NCBI RefSeq assembly: GCF_000258175.1
Contig: NZ_JH636049.1
Location: 3,573,482-3,637,481, forward strand
Length of the DNA: 64,000 bases
Direction: 5' to 3'
DNA from: Saccharomonospora xinjiangensis XJ-54
GTDB taxonomy: Bacteria > Actinomycetota > Actinomycetes > Mycobacteriales > Pseudonocardiaceae
Below, piece by piece: positions 36,159 through 45,081 of the stretch (within the stretch, counting starts at the first letter, position 1; each line of letters starts with the position of its first letter). Under the pieces are notes generated by a model. The model saw only the letters and a program-made list of their open reading frames with translations, had not been told where the DNA came from and did no database searches. The translations under genes and the position numbers were made by a program.

Positions 36159-37586
36159 TTATTCCGGTTTCGGCACCGCTGGGTACGGGACGAAGGTGCT
36201 GGTGTTCTCGTCAACGGTGAGGCGCTTGCCGATGGTGGGGAAGGCCCGTTGCGGGCAGGCCGGGCGTTCGCACACCTTGCAGCCCATGCCGATGGGCGTT
36301 GCCGCGGTCTTGTCGTCGAGGTTCAGCCCCGACGAGTACACGAGCCGGTGCGCATGCCGCAGCTCGCAGCCGAGTCCCACCGAGAACATCTTCCCAGGGC
36401 TGCCGTAGCCGCCGATGTTGCGGGAGATCGTGCGGGCGATCCAGAAGTAGCTCTTGCCGTCGGGCAGGGTGGCCACCTGGGTGAGCACCTTCCCGGGGCG
36501 GGTGAACGCCTCGTAGACGATCCACAATGGACATGCGCCGCCCACGCGGGAGAAGTGGAACCCCGCCGCCGACTGGCGTTTCGACATGTTGCCCGCGCGA
36601 TCGACCCTGACGAACGAGAACGGGATACCGCGGAGCTTGGGTCGCTGCAACGTCGAGAGCCGGTGGCAGACGGTCTCGAACCCGACGCCGAAGTGTTCGC
36701 ACAGCAACTCGATGTCGTAGCGGAAGCGTTCGGCGGCGCCGTGGAAGTCCCGGTAGGGCAGGATCAGCGCACCCGCGAAGTAGTTCGCAAGGCCGACCCG
36801 CGCCAGCGATCGCGCGGGAGGACCGGAGAACGCCCACGAGTCGGCGAGTTCGGTGATGAGGTCGTCGTATTCGAGCAGGGCGATCTGTGAGGCCATCCGG
36901 AACGCCTGCTGTCCGATGCGCAACGTCGGCGCCATGCGGAGGATCCTGGCGCCGGGTTCGTAGCGGTGCTGCTCGCCTGCCGCGAGGTCGAGCCCCTCCG
37001 TGGTGACGGTGACGCCGTACTTCTCGGCGAGGCGCTCGCGAAGGCCGTTGCGGATCTCGTCCCGCCGGAGCCCCAGCTCCTGATACATCTTCTCGGCGCG
37101 TTCGTCCAGCTCGGCGACGTAGTTCTCGCGCTCGTAGAAGAAGTCGCGAACCTCCTCGTGGGGCAGTGGTGCCGCGGCGCTGCCGTGGGCGCCCCTGCCG
37201 TCCTCGGTGACGAGCGCGGCGGTGGTCTCCACGGCGTTGCGGTAGCTGCGATGGAGTTTGACCAGCGCCTCGGCCACCGAGGGCAGGTTCTTCGCGAGGT
37301 CGTTGATCTCACCGGGGGAGACGGTGGCGCCGATCGACTCGTCGAGCAGCGCCTCCCTGACGTCGGCGACGAGCCGGGAGGTGTCGTTGTCGGCGAAGAA
37401 CTCGGCATCGACGCCGAACGCCTCGGTGATGCGCAGCAGGACCGGCACCGTCAGCGGACGGGTGTTGTGTTCGATCTGGTTGAGGTAGCTGGGGGAGATT
37501 TCGAGCAGTCTGGCGAGGTTCGCCTGGCTCATCGAGCGGCTCTCCCGCAGATGACGCAGCCGTGCGCCTGCGAAAGTCTTGTCCAC
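36159..37586 (-). CDS. ramB: RamB-type regulator of acetate/glyoxylate metabolism
   Basis: A 475-residue ScfR/RamB-family regulator: XRE helix-turn-helix (about residues 8-62, SMSQANLARLLEISPSYLNQ), an ImmA/IrrE-like middle domain, and a C-terminal domain with a cysteine cluster (GMGCKVCERPACPQRAFP) that may bind metal. Corynebacterial and mycobacterial RamB control aceA/aceB, and here the gene is divergent from both. GTG 37586 (VDKTFAGARLRHLRESR) matches RamB N-termini and has AAGGA 9 nt upstream; the frame could extend 28 codons. Autoregulation is likely from shared sites. Confidence 0.92.
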   Translation of the reverse strand: MDKTFAGARLRHLRESRSMSQANLARLLEISPSYLNQIEHNTRPLTVPVLLRITEAFGVDAEFFADNDTSRLVADVREALLDESIGATVSPGEINDLAKNLPSVAEALVKLHRSYRNAVETTAALVTEDGRGAHGSAAAPLPHEEVRDFFYERENYVAELDERAEKMYQELGLRRDEIRNGLRERLAEKYGVTVTTEGLDLAAGEQHRYEPGARILRMAPTLRIGQQAFRMASQIALLEYDDLITELADSWAFSGPPARSLARVGLANYFAGALILPYRDFHGAAERFRYDIELLCEHFGVGFETVCHRLSTLQRPKLRGIPFSFVRVDRAGNMSKRQSAAGFHFSRVGGACPLWIVYEAFTRPGKVLTQVATLPDGKSYFWIARTISRNIGGYGSPGKMFSVGLGCELRHAHRLVYSSGLNLDDKTAATPIGMGCKVCERPACPQRAFPTIGKRLTVDENTSTFVPYPAVPKPE

Positions 37587-37670
37587 TGAATCGAGTCCTT
37601 CGCGAAGGAATTCCTGTCCGGGAACGGTCAAGATCCCGGAATCCACCGGGCTGCGAACCACGCTGTTCAC

Positions 37671-37792
37671 AACGTTCGCAAGATGCTACGGGAAATTCGC
37701 ACAACTTCGCAAGTTGGAGCTCTGGTGTCGTTTGCGCAGGCCGTGTCATCGTTTTCGTTAACAGGCGATTGATCGCAACGTTCGCAAAGTTG
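37671..37792. promoter_or_regulatory. RamB-like site cluster between ramB and aceA
   Basis: Three related elements occur: AACGTTCGCAAGAT (37671-37684), CAACTTCGCAAGTTG (37702-37716, with perfect CAACTT/AAGTTG arms) and CAACGTTCGCAAAGTTG (37776-37792). A fourth TTCGCA is at 37696-37701. The reverse strand of the last reads AACTTTGCGAA, close to the corynebacterial RamB box around AACTTTGCAAA. The third overlaps the aceA ribosome site (GGAG 37792-37795). Binding is inferred. Confidence 0.6.
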
Positions 37793-37803
37793 GAGTGAGA
37801 ACG

Positions 37804-39090
37804 ATGACCGAGAAGCAGACCCGCTTGGAGCAGGAGGCGGCGGCCCTTGAGCGGGAGTGGGAGACCAACCCCCGCTGGAAGGACGTGAAGCGCTCCTACT
37901 CCGCCGAGGACGTGGTCAAGCTGCGCGGTAGCGTCGTCGAGGAGCACACGCTCGCCCGCCGTGGCGCCGAGAAGCTGTGGAACCTGCTCCACACCGAGGA
38001 CTACATCCACGCTCTCGGTGCGCTCACCGGTAACCAGGCCGTTCAGCAGGTCCGCGCGGGCCTGAAGGCCATCTACCTCTCGGGCTGGCAGGTCGCGGCC
38101 GACGCCAACCTGGCAGGCCAGACCTACCCCGACCAGAGCCTCTACCCTGCCAACTCCGTGCCCGCCGTGGTCCGGCGCATCAACAACGCGCTGACGCGCG
38201 CCGACCAGATCACCTGGGCCGAGGGCAACACCGACATCGACTGGTTCGCGCCGATCGTCGCCGACGCCGAGGCAGGCTTCGGTGGCCCGCTGAACGCGTT
38301 CGAGCTGATGAAGGGCATGATCGCCGCTGGGGCCGCGGGCGTGCACTGGGAGGACCAGCTCGCGTCCGAGAAGAAGTGCGGCCACCTCGGCGGCAAGGTG
38401 CTCATCCCGACCAAGCAGCACGAGCGCACCCTGAACGCGGCCAGGCTGGCCTCCGACGTGCTGAACGTCCCCTCGCTGATCGTCGCCCGCACGGACGCGC
38501 AGGCCGCGACGCTGCTCACCAGCGACGTTGACGAGCGCGACCAGAAGTTCCTGACCGGTGGCCGCACCTCCGAGGGCTTCTACGAGGTGCGCAACGGCAT
38601 CGAGCCGTGCATCGAGCGTGGCCTCGCCTACGCCGAGTACGCCGACCTGCTGTGGATGGAGACCTCCACCCCGGACCTCGACGTCGCACGCAAGTTCGCC
38701 GAGGCGATCAAGGACAAGTACCCGAACCAGATGCTGGCGTACAACTGCTCGCCGTCGTTCAACTGGAAGAAGCACCTCGACGACGCCACCATCGCCAAGT
38801 TCCAGCGCGAGCTGGGCCACATGGGCTACAAGTTCCAGTTCATCACCCTGGCCGGTTTCCACGCGCTCAACTACTCGATGTTCGACCTGGCCAAGGGCTA
38901 CGCGAACGAGGGCATGACCGCCTACGTCGATCTGCAGGAGCGCGAGTTCGCGGCAGAGGACCGCGGCTACACCGCCACCAAGCACCAGCGCGAGGTCGGC
39001 ACCGGCTGGTTCGACCTGGTGAGCACCGCACTGAACCCGGAGAGCTCCACCACGGCGTTGACGGGCTCCACCGAAGAAGCGCAGTTCTAA
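37804..39090 (+). CDS. aceA: Isocitrate lyase
   Basis: A 428-residue isocitrate lyase, first enzyme of the glyoxylate shunt, splitting isocitrate to glyoxylate and succinate. The catalytic loop [12 protein letters not shown] holds the essential cysteine, the metal site is in ADAEAGFGG, and the active-site NCSPSFNW is also present. Length and motifs fit the short actinobacterial/gamma-proteobacterial ICL1 class. GGAG 8 nt upstream supports ATG 37804. It is followed after 35 bp by malate synthase in one operon, with RamB control inferred from the upstream boxes. Confidence 0.97.
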   Translation: MTEKQTRLEQEAAALEREWETNPRWKDVKRSYSAEDVVKLRGSVVEEHTLARRGAEKLWNLLHTEDYIHALGALTGNQAVQQVRAGLKAIYLSGWQVAADANLAGQTYPDQSLYPANSVPAVVRRINNALTRADQITWAEGNTDIDWFAPIVADAEAGFGGPLNAFELMKGMIAAGAAGVHWEDQLASEKKCGHLGGKVLIPTKQHERTLNAARLASDVLNVPSLIVARTDAQAATLLTSDVDERDQKFLTGGRTSEGFYEVRNGIEPCIERGLAYAEYADLLWMETSTPDLDVARKFAEAIKDKYPNQMLAYNCSPSFNWKKHLDDATIAKFQRELGHMGYKFQFITLAGFHALNYSMFDLAKGYANEGMTAYVDLQEREFAAEDRGYTATKHQREVGTGWFDLVSTALNPESSTTALTGSTEEAQF

Positions 39091-39125
39091 ACAGGACTGC
39101 GTCACCGGCCCGAAGGGGACGAGAC

Positions 39126-40730
39126 ATGGCTGACACGATGAACGGCAGGCTGCGCATCGCCGGTCCCATGCGGGAGCGCTACGACGAGATCCTCACTCCG
39201 GCCGCGCTGGAGTTCGTGGCGAAGTTGGACAACGCCTTCGCGGGGCGCCGCAGGGAACTGCTCGACGGGCGACGTCGGCGCAGGGAGCGGCTCGCCGCAG
39301 GGGAGGAGGCGCTGGGATTTCTGCGCCAGACACGGTGGATTCGCAACGACGAGTCCTGGCAGGTCGCCCAGCCCGCCCCCGGTCTTGAGGACCGCAGGGT
39401 GGAGATCACCGGACCGCCCGAGCGCAAGATGACGGTCAACGCGCTGAACTCGGGTGCGAACGTGTGGCTCGCCGACTTCGAGGACGCGACATCGCCGACG
39501 TGGCACAACATCGTGTCGGGCCAGCTCAACCTGTACGACGCGATCCGGCGCAACATCGACTTCACCGACCGGGGCAAGCGGTACGTGATCGGCGACGAGC
39601 CTGCCACGATCGTCGCGCGGCCGCGAGGCTGGCACCTGGTGGAGAAGCACATCCGGATCGACGGCCGTCCCGTGTCGGCCAGTCTCGTTGACTTCGGGCT
39701 CTACTTCTTCCACAACGCACGGCAGTTGCTCGCGAGGGGCAGCGGCCCGTACTTCTACCTGCCGAAGCTGGAAAGCCACCACGAGGCACGGCTGTGGAAC
39801 GACGTGTTCCGCCTCGCGCAGGACGAACTCGGGGTTCCGAGGGGAACGATCAGGGCGACCGTGCTGATCGAGACGATCACCGCGGCGTTCGAGATGGACG
39901 AGATCCTCTACGAGCTTCGCGAGCACGCGGCCGGGCTGAACGCGGGCCGGTGGGACTACATCTTCAGCATCATCAAGACCTTCGCCTCGCACGGCGCGGA
40001 CTACGTCCTTCCGGACAGGGCGCAGGTCACGATGACGGTGCCGTTCATGCGGTCCTACACGGAGTTGCTGGTGCGTACGTGCCACAGGCGTGGCGCGCAC
40101 GCGATCGGCGGGATGGCCGCGTTCATCCCGAGCAGGGACCCCGAGGCGAACGCGACAGCTCTGCGCCAGGTCCGGCAGGACAAGGAACGGGAGGCTGGCG
40201 ACGGCTTCGACGGGTCGTGGGTCGCGCACCCCGGTCTGGTGCCGGTGTGCCGTGAGGTGTTCGACGAGGTGCTCGGCGGGTGGCCCAACCAGCTCACCAA
40301 GCTGCGGGAGGACGTGGTCGTCGAGGCCGAGGACCTCCTCAATGTGGCCGGTGCGGGTGGCGAGGTCACGGAGCAGGGTGTCCGGTCGAACATCAATGTG
40401 GCCCTGCGCTACATCGATGCCTGGTTGCGCGGCACGGGTGCGGCGGGCATCTTCGGGCTGATGGAGGACGCCGCCACGGCGGAGATCGCCCGTTGCCAGG
40501 TGTGGCAGTGGGTCCGCAACGGAACGAAACTCGCCGACGGAACGGCCGTCACGGCGGAGCGGGTGACCGACTGGCTGGACGCCGAACTCACCGACGTGCA
40601 TGCGGACCTCGGCCAGCCGAATCGCCTCGCCGACGCCCGTGAGATCTTCGTGGAGACGGCGTTGTCGGAGAAGCTGCCCGGCTTCTTCACCACGGGTGCC
40701 TACGCGCGGTACCTGACGACCCCGAGCTGA
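39126..40730 (+). CDS. aceB: Malate synthase A
   Basis: A 534-residue malate synthase of the A isoform, condensing glyoxylate with acetyl-CoA. Features: [40 protein letters not shown] with the metal-site Asp-Glu, [20 protein letters not shown], and [18 protein letters not shown] near the acetyl-CoA site. Many actinobacteria carry malate synthase G (~720 residues) instead, so the A form beside aceA is informative. AAGGGGAC precedes ATG 39126. It is the second gene of the shunt operon and is closed by a long hairpin. Confidence 0.96.
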   Translation: MADTMNGRLRIAGPMRERYDEILTPAALEFVAKLDNAFAGRRRELLDGRRRRRERLAAGEEALGFLRQTRWIRNDESWQVAQPAPGLEDRRVEITGPPERKMTVNALNSGANVWLADFEDATSPTWHNIVSGQLNLYDAIRRNIDFTDRGKRYVIGDEPATIVARPRGWHLVEKHIRIDGRPVSASLVDFGLYFFHNARQLLARGSGPYFYLPKLESHHEARLWNDVFRLAQDELGVPRGTIRATVLIETITAAFEMDEILYELREHAAGLNAGRWDYIFSIIKTFASHGADYVLPDRAQVTMTVPFMRSYTELLVRTCHRRGAHAIGGMAAFIPSRDPEANATALRQVRQDKEREAGDGFDGSWVAHPGLVPVCREVFDEVLGGWPNQLTKLREDVVVEAEDLLNVAGAGGEVTEQGVRSNINVALRYIDAWLRGTGAAGIFGLMEDAATAEIARCQVWQWVRNGTKLADGTAVTAERVTDWLDAELTDVHADLGQPNRLADAREIFVETALSEKLPGFFTTGAYARYLTTPS

Positions 40731-40767
40731 CCGCCTGGCTGCCGGACACGGCCGGAGGTCATCGTGG

Positions 40768-40818
40768 AGCCGTGGAGGTCGCGGCACCGGTCATGCGGTG
40801 CTCGCGGCCTCCACGGCT
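40768..40818. terminator. Long bidirectional terminator hairpin after aceB
   Basis: AGCCGTGGAGG (40768-40778) pairs with CCTCCACGGCT (40808-40818), and inside them GCACCG (40784-40789) pairs with CGGTGC (40796-40801) around a 6-nt loop. Only a small mismatch interrupts a stem of roughly 20 bp. It occupies the 97-bp gap between convergent aceB and tetR and can serve both. No U-run. Confidence 0.7.
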
Positions 40819-40827
40819 GCATCCGGC

Positions 40828-41394
40828 TCAACGGGCGGCCGTGGCGATGGCGGCCTCCGCGCAGGCGCGGCCGGTGCGGGCCGCGTCGAGATCGCCGGTC
40901 ACCGCCGCCATCACGATGGCCCCTTCCACCAGGACGGCGAGCTGGGCGGCGAGTCCGTCCGGATCGGACACGTCGAGCGAGCCGGTGAGCTCGCGGAGAT
41001 AGTCGCCGACGGCTTTCTTGTGAGCGCGGGCGGCTTCGGCGACGACGGGCGAGACTCCGCCGAGTTCGCCGAACGAGTTGACGAAGGCGCAGCCCCGGAA
41101 CTCGGGCCTGCGGAACCACTCCGACAACCAGTCGAACACGGCGAGAACCGCGTGCCTTCCCGAGCCGCCGTGCTGCCGCACGTACTCGGCCAGTTCCTCG
41201 CGCCAGCGTTCGTCCCGCCGCCTCAGGTAGGCGGCCACGATGTGGTCCTTGGACGGGAAGCACTGGTAGAGCCGCTTCAGCGAAACCCCTGAGCGGGATC
41301 GGATCGCGTCCATGCCGACGGCCTGGATGCCGCGCTCGTAGAACTGCTCGTCGGCCGCGTCCAGTACGCGATGTGTGGCTTCCCTGACGTCCAT
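40828..41394 (-). CDS. TetR-family transcriptional regulator
   Basis: A 188-residue TetR repressor. The helix-turn-helix lies in AIRSRSGVSLKRLYQCFPSK (about residues 29-48), followed by a ligand domain with FRGCAFVNSFGELGG, typical of the YcdC/TetR_C_16-like group that senses small hydrophobic molecules. ATG 41394 follows a perfect 16-bp palindrome, so autoregulation and control of the divergent DUF1348 gene are likely. Confidence 0.93.
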   Translation of the reverse strand: MDVREATHRVLDAADEQFYERGIQAVGMDAIRSRSGVSLKRLYQCFPSKDHIVAAYLRRRDERWREELAEYVRQHGGSGRHAVLAVFDWLSEWFRRPEFRGCAFVNSFGELGGVSPVVAEAARAHKKAVGDYLRELTGSLDVSDPDGLAAQLAVLVEGAIVMAAVTGDLDAARTGRACAEAAIATAAR

Positions 41395-41411
41395 GGCTCC
41401 ACTCTGGCACG

Positions 41412-41427
41412 GAGAACGATCGTTCTC
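41412..41427. promoter_or_regulatory. TetR operator, perfect 16-bp palindrome
   Basis: GAGAACGATCGTTCTC is fully self-complementary. It touches the -10-like TAGTAT (41428-41433) of the plus-strand gene and lies where the minus-strand tetR transcript would start (TACTAG upstream). It is probably the TetR binding site for both genes. Confidence 0.7.
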
Positions 41428-41439
41428 TAGTATGGCGTC

Positions 41440-41898
41440 ATGACATCACGCCCACCGTTCCCGCCGTTCGACGAACACACCGCCGCGCAGAAGGTCCAGG
41501 CCGCCGAGGACGCCTGGAACACCCGCGACCCCGAGCGGGTCGCTCTCGCCTACACGCCGGACTCCGTGTGGCGTAACCGCGACCGCCACGTGGTCGGCCG
41601 CGACCAGATCGTCGCGTTCCTCACCGAGAAATGGGAACGCGAACTCGACTACGCGCTCCGCAAGGAACTCTGGGGTTTCCGGGGCAACCGCATCGCGGTG
41701 CGCTTCCAGTACGAATGCCACGACCGGCAGGGGCAGTGGTATCGCAGCTACGGCAACGAGTTGTGGGAGTTCACCGACGACGGTCTGATGCGGCGCAGGG
41801 AGGCCAGCATCAACGACCACCCGATCGACGCTTCGCAGCGCCGCATCTTCGGGCCTCGCCCGGAAAGTGAACGAGGTCTGCTGCTGCCGGTGTTCTGA
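41440..41898 (+). CDS. DUF1348 / NTF2-like protein
   Basis: A 152-residue NTF2-fold protein. [40 protein letters not shown] and the ending [20 protein letters not shown] are diagnostic of DUF1348. Function unknown. ATG 41440 lies 6 nt after TAGTAT (41428-41433), a leaderless start directly next to a TetR palindrome, so expression is probably inducible through the adjacent TetR protein. Confidence 0.88.
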   Translation: MTSRPPFPPFDEHTAAQKVQAAEDAWNTRDPERVALAYTPDSVWRNRDRHVVGRDQIVAFLTEKWERELDYALRKELWGFRGNRIAVRFQYECHDRQGQWYRSYGNELWEFTDDGLMRRREASINDHPIDASQRRIFGPRPESERGLLLPVF

Positions 41899-41915
41899 TC
41901 AGTCTTCGGACGCGG

Positions 41916-41948
41916 GGCCGGAGGGGCGCACCACGGGCGCTTCCGGCC
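41916..41948. terminator. Bidirectional hairpin between DUF1348 and GT4 genes
   Basis: GGCCGGA (41916-41922) pairs with TCCGGCC (41942-41948) around a GC-rich loop in the 58-bp convergent gap. Plausible terminator for both transcripts; no U-run. Confidence 0.45.
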
Positions 41949-41956
41949 TCGCGGGA

Positions 41957-43207
41957 CTACGGCTCGAAGGCGTTCCCCGTCGCGATCTTGGGACGGCCGA
42001 GTGACTGCGGCGAACCTGCCTTCGTACGGCGGTAGACCCTGACGGTCTCCTCGGCGATGCGTGACCAGTCGAAGTCCGCCGCGAGCCGGGAGCGTGCCGC
42101 GTGCGCCCGGCGGGATGCCGCCTCGACGTCGGCGAGGACGGCGTCCACAGCCCGCACTATTCCCTCGACGTCCCCCGGGGCGAAGGCGAGCCCGGTCTCA
42201 CCATCGACGACGAGTTCGCCGAGCCCGCCTGCCGTGGAAGCGACAAGGGGAGCCTGTGCGGCGGCCGCCTCGAGAGCGACGATGCCGAACGGCTCGTAGC
42301 GGCTCGGCAGCACCACCGCGTCGGCCGAGGCCAGCACGGCACGCAGGTCGGCGTCGGGAAGGTGGCCCACGAAATCGACAGCCTCGTCCACGGTGAGCCG
42401 CGCCGCCTGAGCCACGAGTTCCTCGTGGTGCCTGCCCGCACCCGCCACTACGAGCCGAGTTCCCGGGTGTCGCCTGCGGATCTCGGGGAGCGCGTCGAGC
42501 AGGTCCTGCACGCCTTTCTCCCATTCGAGGCGCCCGAAGAACAGCAGCAGCGGCCCCTCGGGGCTGTGAGTGGCACGCACTTCGGCGACGTCGTCGCGCG
42601 CTACCCACCAGTCGCGTTCCTCGATGCCGTTGTGAATGACCGTGATGGTCTCCTCCGGCACCTCGAACAGGTGCGCCACCTCGCGGCGCATCGCCTCGGA
42701 GCAGGTGATGAGCGCATCGACCCTGTTGGCGAGCCACCACTCGACCGAGTGGATCTGCTGATTGAGCGGGTGGGACAGCCAGCCCGAGTGCCTGCCCGCC
42801 TCCGTGGCGTGGATCGTGCCGACGAGCGGAACGCGAGCAGCCTCGGCGAGTGCGATCGCGGGCTGGGTGACGAGCCAGTCGTGGGCGTGAACGACCTCGG
42901 GCTTCCAGGTACGGAACAGCTCCGTTCCCGCCCTGATCATGGCGTGTCCCATCGAGAGCGTCCACGCCACGAGGTCGCGCTCGAAGGTCACGTGCAGGGG
43001 GTCCTCCGCGACACGGACGAGCCGCACGCCATCGACGACCTCGTCGGTCGTGGGATGCGTCTCCGCGTCGGTGCCCGCGGCGTGCCTGCACAGCACGACC
43101 ACCTCGTGGCCACCGCGCGCGAGGTACCTGGCCAGCGCGTGGACATGCCGGGCGAGTCCCCCGACCACAACGGGCGGGTATTCCCACGACAACATCAGCA
43201 CGCGCAT
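41957..43207 (-). CDS. GT4 glycosyltransferase, Rv3032-like alpha-1,4-glucan synthase
   Basis: A 416-residue retaining GT4 enzyme. N-terminal MRVLMLSWEYPPVVVGGLAR is typical of bacterial ADP/UDP-glucose glucan synthases; VIHNGIEERDW, LLLFFGRLEWEKG and SRYEPFGIVALEAAA carry the nucleotide-sugar site. With the nearby GH57 and methyltransferase genes it matches mycobacterial Rv3032, which elongates the glucan of methylglucose lipopolysaccharides. ATG 43207 lies 6 nt after TAACCT (leaderless). Unlike mycobacteria, a divergent GH2 gene separates it from the GH57 gene. Confidence 0.88.
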   Translation of the reverse strand: MRVLMLSWEYPPVVVGGLARHVHALARYLARGGHEVVVLCRHAAGTDAETHPTTDEVVDGVRLVRVAEDPLHVTFERDLVAWTLSMGHAMIRAGTELFRTWKPEVVHAHDWLVTQPAIALAEAARVPLVGTIHATEAGRHSGWLSHPLNQQIHSVEWWLANRVDALITCSEAMRREVAHLFEVPEETITVIHNGIEERDWWVARDDVAEVRATHSPEGPLLLFFGRLEWEKGVQDLLDALPEIRRRHPGTRLVVAGAGRHHEELVAQAARLTVDEAVDFVGHLPDADLRAVLASADAVVLPSRYEPFGIVALEAAAAQAPLVASTAGGLGELVVDGETGLAFAPGDVEGIVRAVDAVLADVEAASRRAHAARSRLAADFDWSRIAEETVRVYRRTKAGSPQSLGRPKIATGNAFEP

Positions 43208-43278
43208 AGGCCGAGGTTACTCACCGGTCGCTTCGCGGGCGGCGCCCAGCCCCGTTTGTGTGCCAGCATCGAAAGACG

Positions 43279-45081
43279 ATGAGCGCACACCTGACGCAGG
43301 AGCCGCAGGCTGGCTCGGACGGGACAGCCGGAACCGTGGTGACGACAACGCCGTGGACCTACCAGGTAGGCCCCGGCAACGCCCATCCCGAGCATCCCCG
43401 CCCGCAGCTGACGCGCCCCCGCTGGCTCACACTGAACGGTCTCTGGGACTACGTCGGTCGCGACGCGGGCGGCGTGGAGCATCGGGGTGAGGCCATCCTC
43501 GTGCCGTTCCCGCCGGAGTCACTGCTGTCGGGAATCGGCAGGCGCGACGAGAACCTGTGGTACCGGCGCACCTTCGACGTTCCCGGCGAGTGGCTCGGCC
43601 AGGGCAGCCGGGTGCTGCTGCACTTCGGTGCGGTGGATCAGATCGCCACCGTATGGGTCAACCACCAGCTGCTGGGCCGTCACGAGGGCGGCTGCACGGC
43701 GTTCACCGTGGACATCACCGACGTGCTGCGGCCCGACGCCGCTCAGGAGGTCGTGGTGCGCGCCGACGACGAGGGCAACCGGGGCACCTTCGCGGTCGGC
43801 AAGCAGGCGAACCAGCCCGGCGGCATCCTCTACACCGGATGCTCGGGCATCTGGCAGAGCGTGTGGCTGGAGTCGGTCCCCGCCGTGCACGTCACCGACC
43901 TCGACCTCGAACCGGACCTGCGGGGCTTCGATCTCGTGACGCACGTCGCCTTTCCCGAGACGGGCGCGGATGCGGGTGTGACGGTGGACGTGTCCGTCAC
44001 CAGCGGAGGCGAGCAGGTGGCGTCCGCGCGAGGCAACCCAGGGCAACGGCTGCGTCTCGACGTCGCGGACCCGCTGGTGTGGACTCCCGATCACCCGCAC
44101 CTCTACGACCTCACGGTGCGATTGATCGACGGCGAGGGCGGTGTGGTGGACGAGGTCGCGAGTTACACGGCGCTGCGCACGGTGCGCGTCGGTTCCGACG
44201 GTGAGGGACCGCCGCGCATTCTGCTGAACGACCGGCCGGTGTTCCTGAACGCCCCGCTCGACCAGGGCTACTGGCCCGACGGCCTCTACACCGCACCCAC
44301 CGACGAGGCGCTGCGGTTCGACCTCGAACGCATCAAGGCGCTCGGCTTCAACAGTGTGCGCAAGCACGTCAAGGTGGAGCCGATGCGGTGGTACCACTGG
44401 GCCGACCGGCTCGGATTTCTGGTGTGGCAGGACATGCCGTCGCTTCCGGTGGTGCTCGACAACCCGCCCGGCCCGCAGCCGCCGCCCGTCGAGGTGGCGC
44501 GTGCGCGGTTCGAGGCGGAGCTTCGAGCGATGCTGCACCAGTTGCGCAACGTGCCGTCGATCGTCGTGTGGACGGTGTTCAACGAGGGGTGGGGCGAGTA
44601 CGACACCGTCCGCATCGCCGAGGAGGTGAAGGCCGTTGACCCGAGCCGCCTCGTCGTCGCCGCGAGCGGCGTCAACTGCTGCCATTCGCACCCTGATTCC
44701 GGGGCAGGTGACGTGTACGACGACCACACCTACGTGGGTCCAGGTCGGCCCGAACTCGCCCCCGGCGATCCGAGGGCGATCGTCGATGGCGAGTACGGCG
44801 GCATCGGGCTCGTCGTCGAGGGACACGCGTGGCCCGGCGAGCCGATGGCGTACGAGATGGTGGGCGACCGCGACCGGCTCACCGCGCGATACGTGGAGCT
44901 GAGCAGGGAACTGGAGGCCCTGGCGCGAGATCGGCTCTCCGGCGCCGTCTACACCCAGCTCACCGATGTGGAGAACGAGGTGAACGGCCTGCTCACCTAC
45001 GACCGCAGGGTGGTGAAGGTGGACGTGCCGGTGGTGGCCGGCCGCAATCGTGCCGTCATCGCCGCCGGGTCGGCGGACTGA
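43279..45081 (+). CDS. Glycoside hydrolase family 2 protein
   Basis: A 600-residue GH2 enzyme (beta-galactosidase/glucuronidase/mannosidase type). Sugar-binding jelly-roll: RRDENLWYRRTFDVPGEW and NQPGGILYTGCSGIWQSVWL. The TIM barrel has the acid/base in TVFNEGWGEYD (about residues 436-446) and the nucleophile probably in VDGEYGGIG. No signal peptide, so it acts inside the cell. ATG 43279 is 71 bp from the divergent GT4 start. The last 26 bp overlap the convergent GH57 gene. Substrate unresolved. Its position inside a glucan-synthesis locus is unusual. Confidence 0.9.
   Translation: MSAHLTQEPQAGSDGTAGTVVTTTPWTYQVGPGNAHPEHPRPQLTRPRWLTLNGLWDYVGRDAGGVEHRGEAILVPFPPESLLSGIGRRDENLWYRRTFDVPGEWLGQGSRVLLHFGAVDQIATVWVNHQLLGRHEGGCTAFTVDITDVLRPDAAQEVVVRADDEGNRGTFAVGKQANQPGGILYTGCSGIWQSVWLESVPAVHVTDLDLEPDLRGFDLVTHVAFPETGADAGVTVDVSVTSGGEQVASARGNPGQRLRLDVADPLVWTPDHPHLYDLTVRLIDGEGGVVDEVASYTALRTVRVGSDGEGPPRILLNDRPVFLNAPLDQGYWPDGLYTAPTDEALRFDLERIKALGFNSVRKHVKVEPMRWYHWADRLGFLVWQDMPSLPVVLDNPPGPQPPPVEVARARFEAELRAMLHQLRNVPSIVVWTVFNEGWGEYDTVRIAEEVKAVDPSRLVVAASGVNCCHSHPDSGAGDVYDDHTYVGPGRPELAPGDPRAIVDGEYGGIGLVVEGHAWPGEPMAYEMVGDRDRLTARYVELSRELEALARDRLSGAVYTQLTDVENEVNGLLTYDRRVVKVDVPVVAGRNRAVIAAGSAD

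Noticed and set aside
35898..36408. Heptad-repeat proteins (VRTRVQE, CGHACRR, VSALPAR patterns) read from the arrays
   Set aside because: A 21-bp period keeps all six frames open and gives a seven-residue repeat in each; none has a ribosome site, and several run into ramB.
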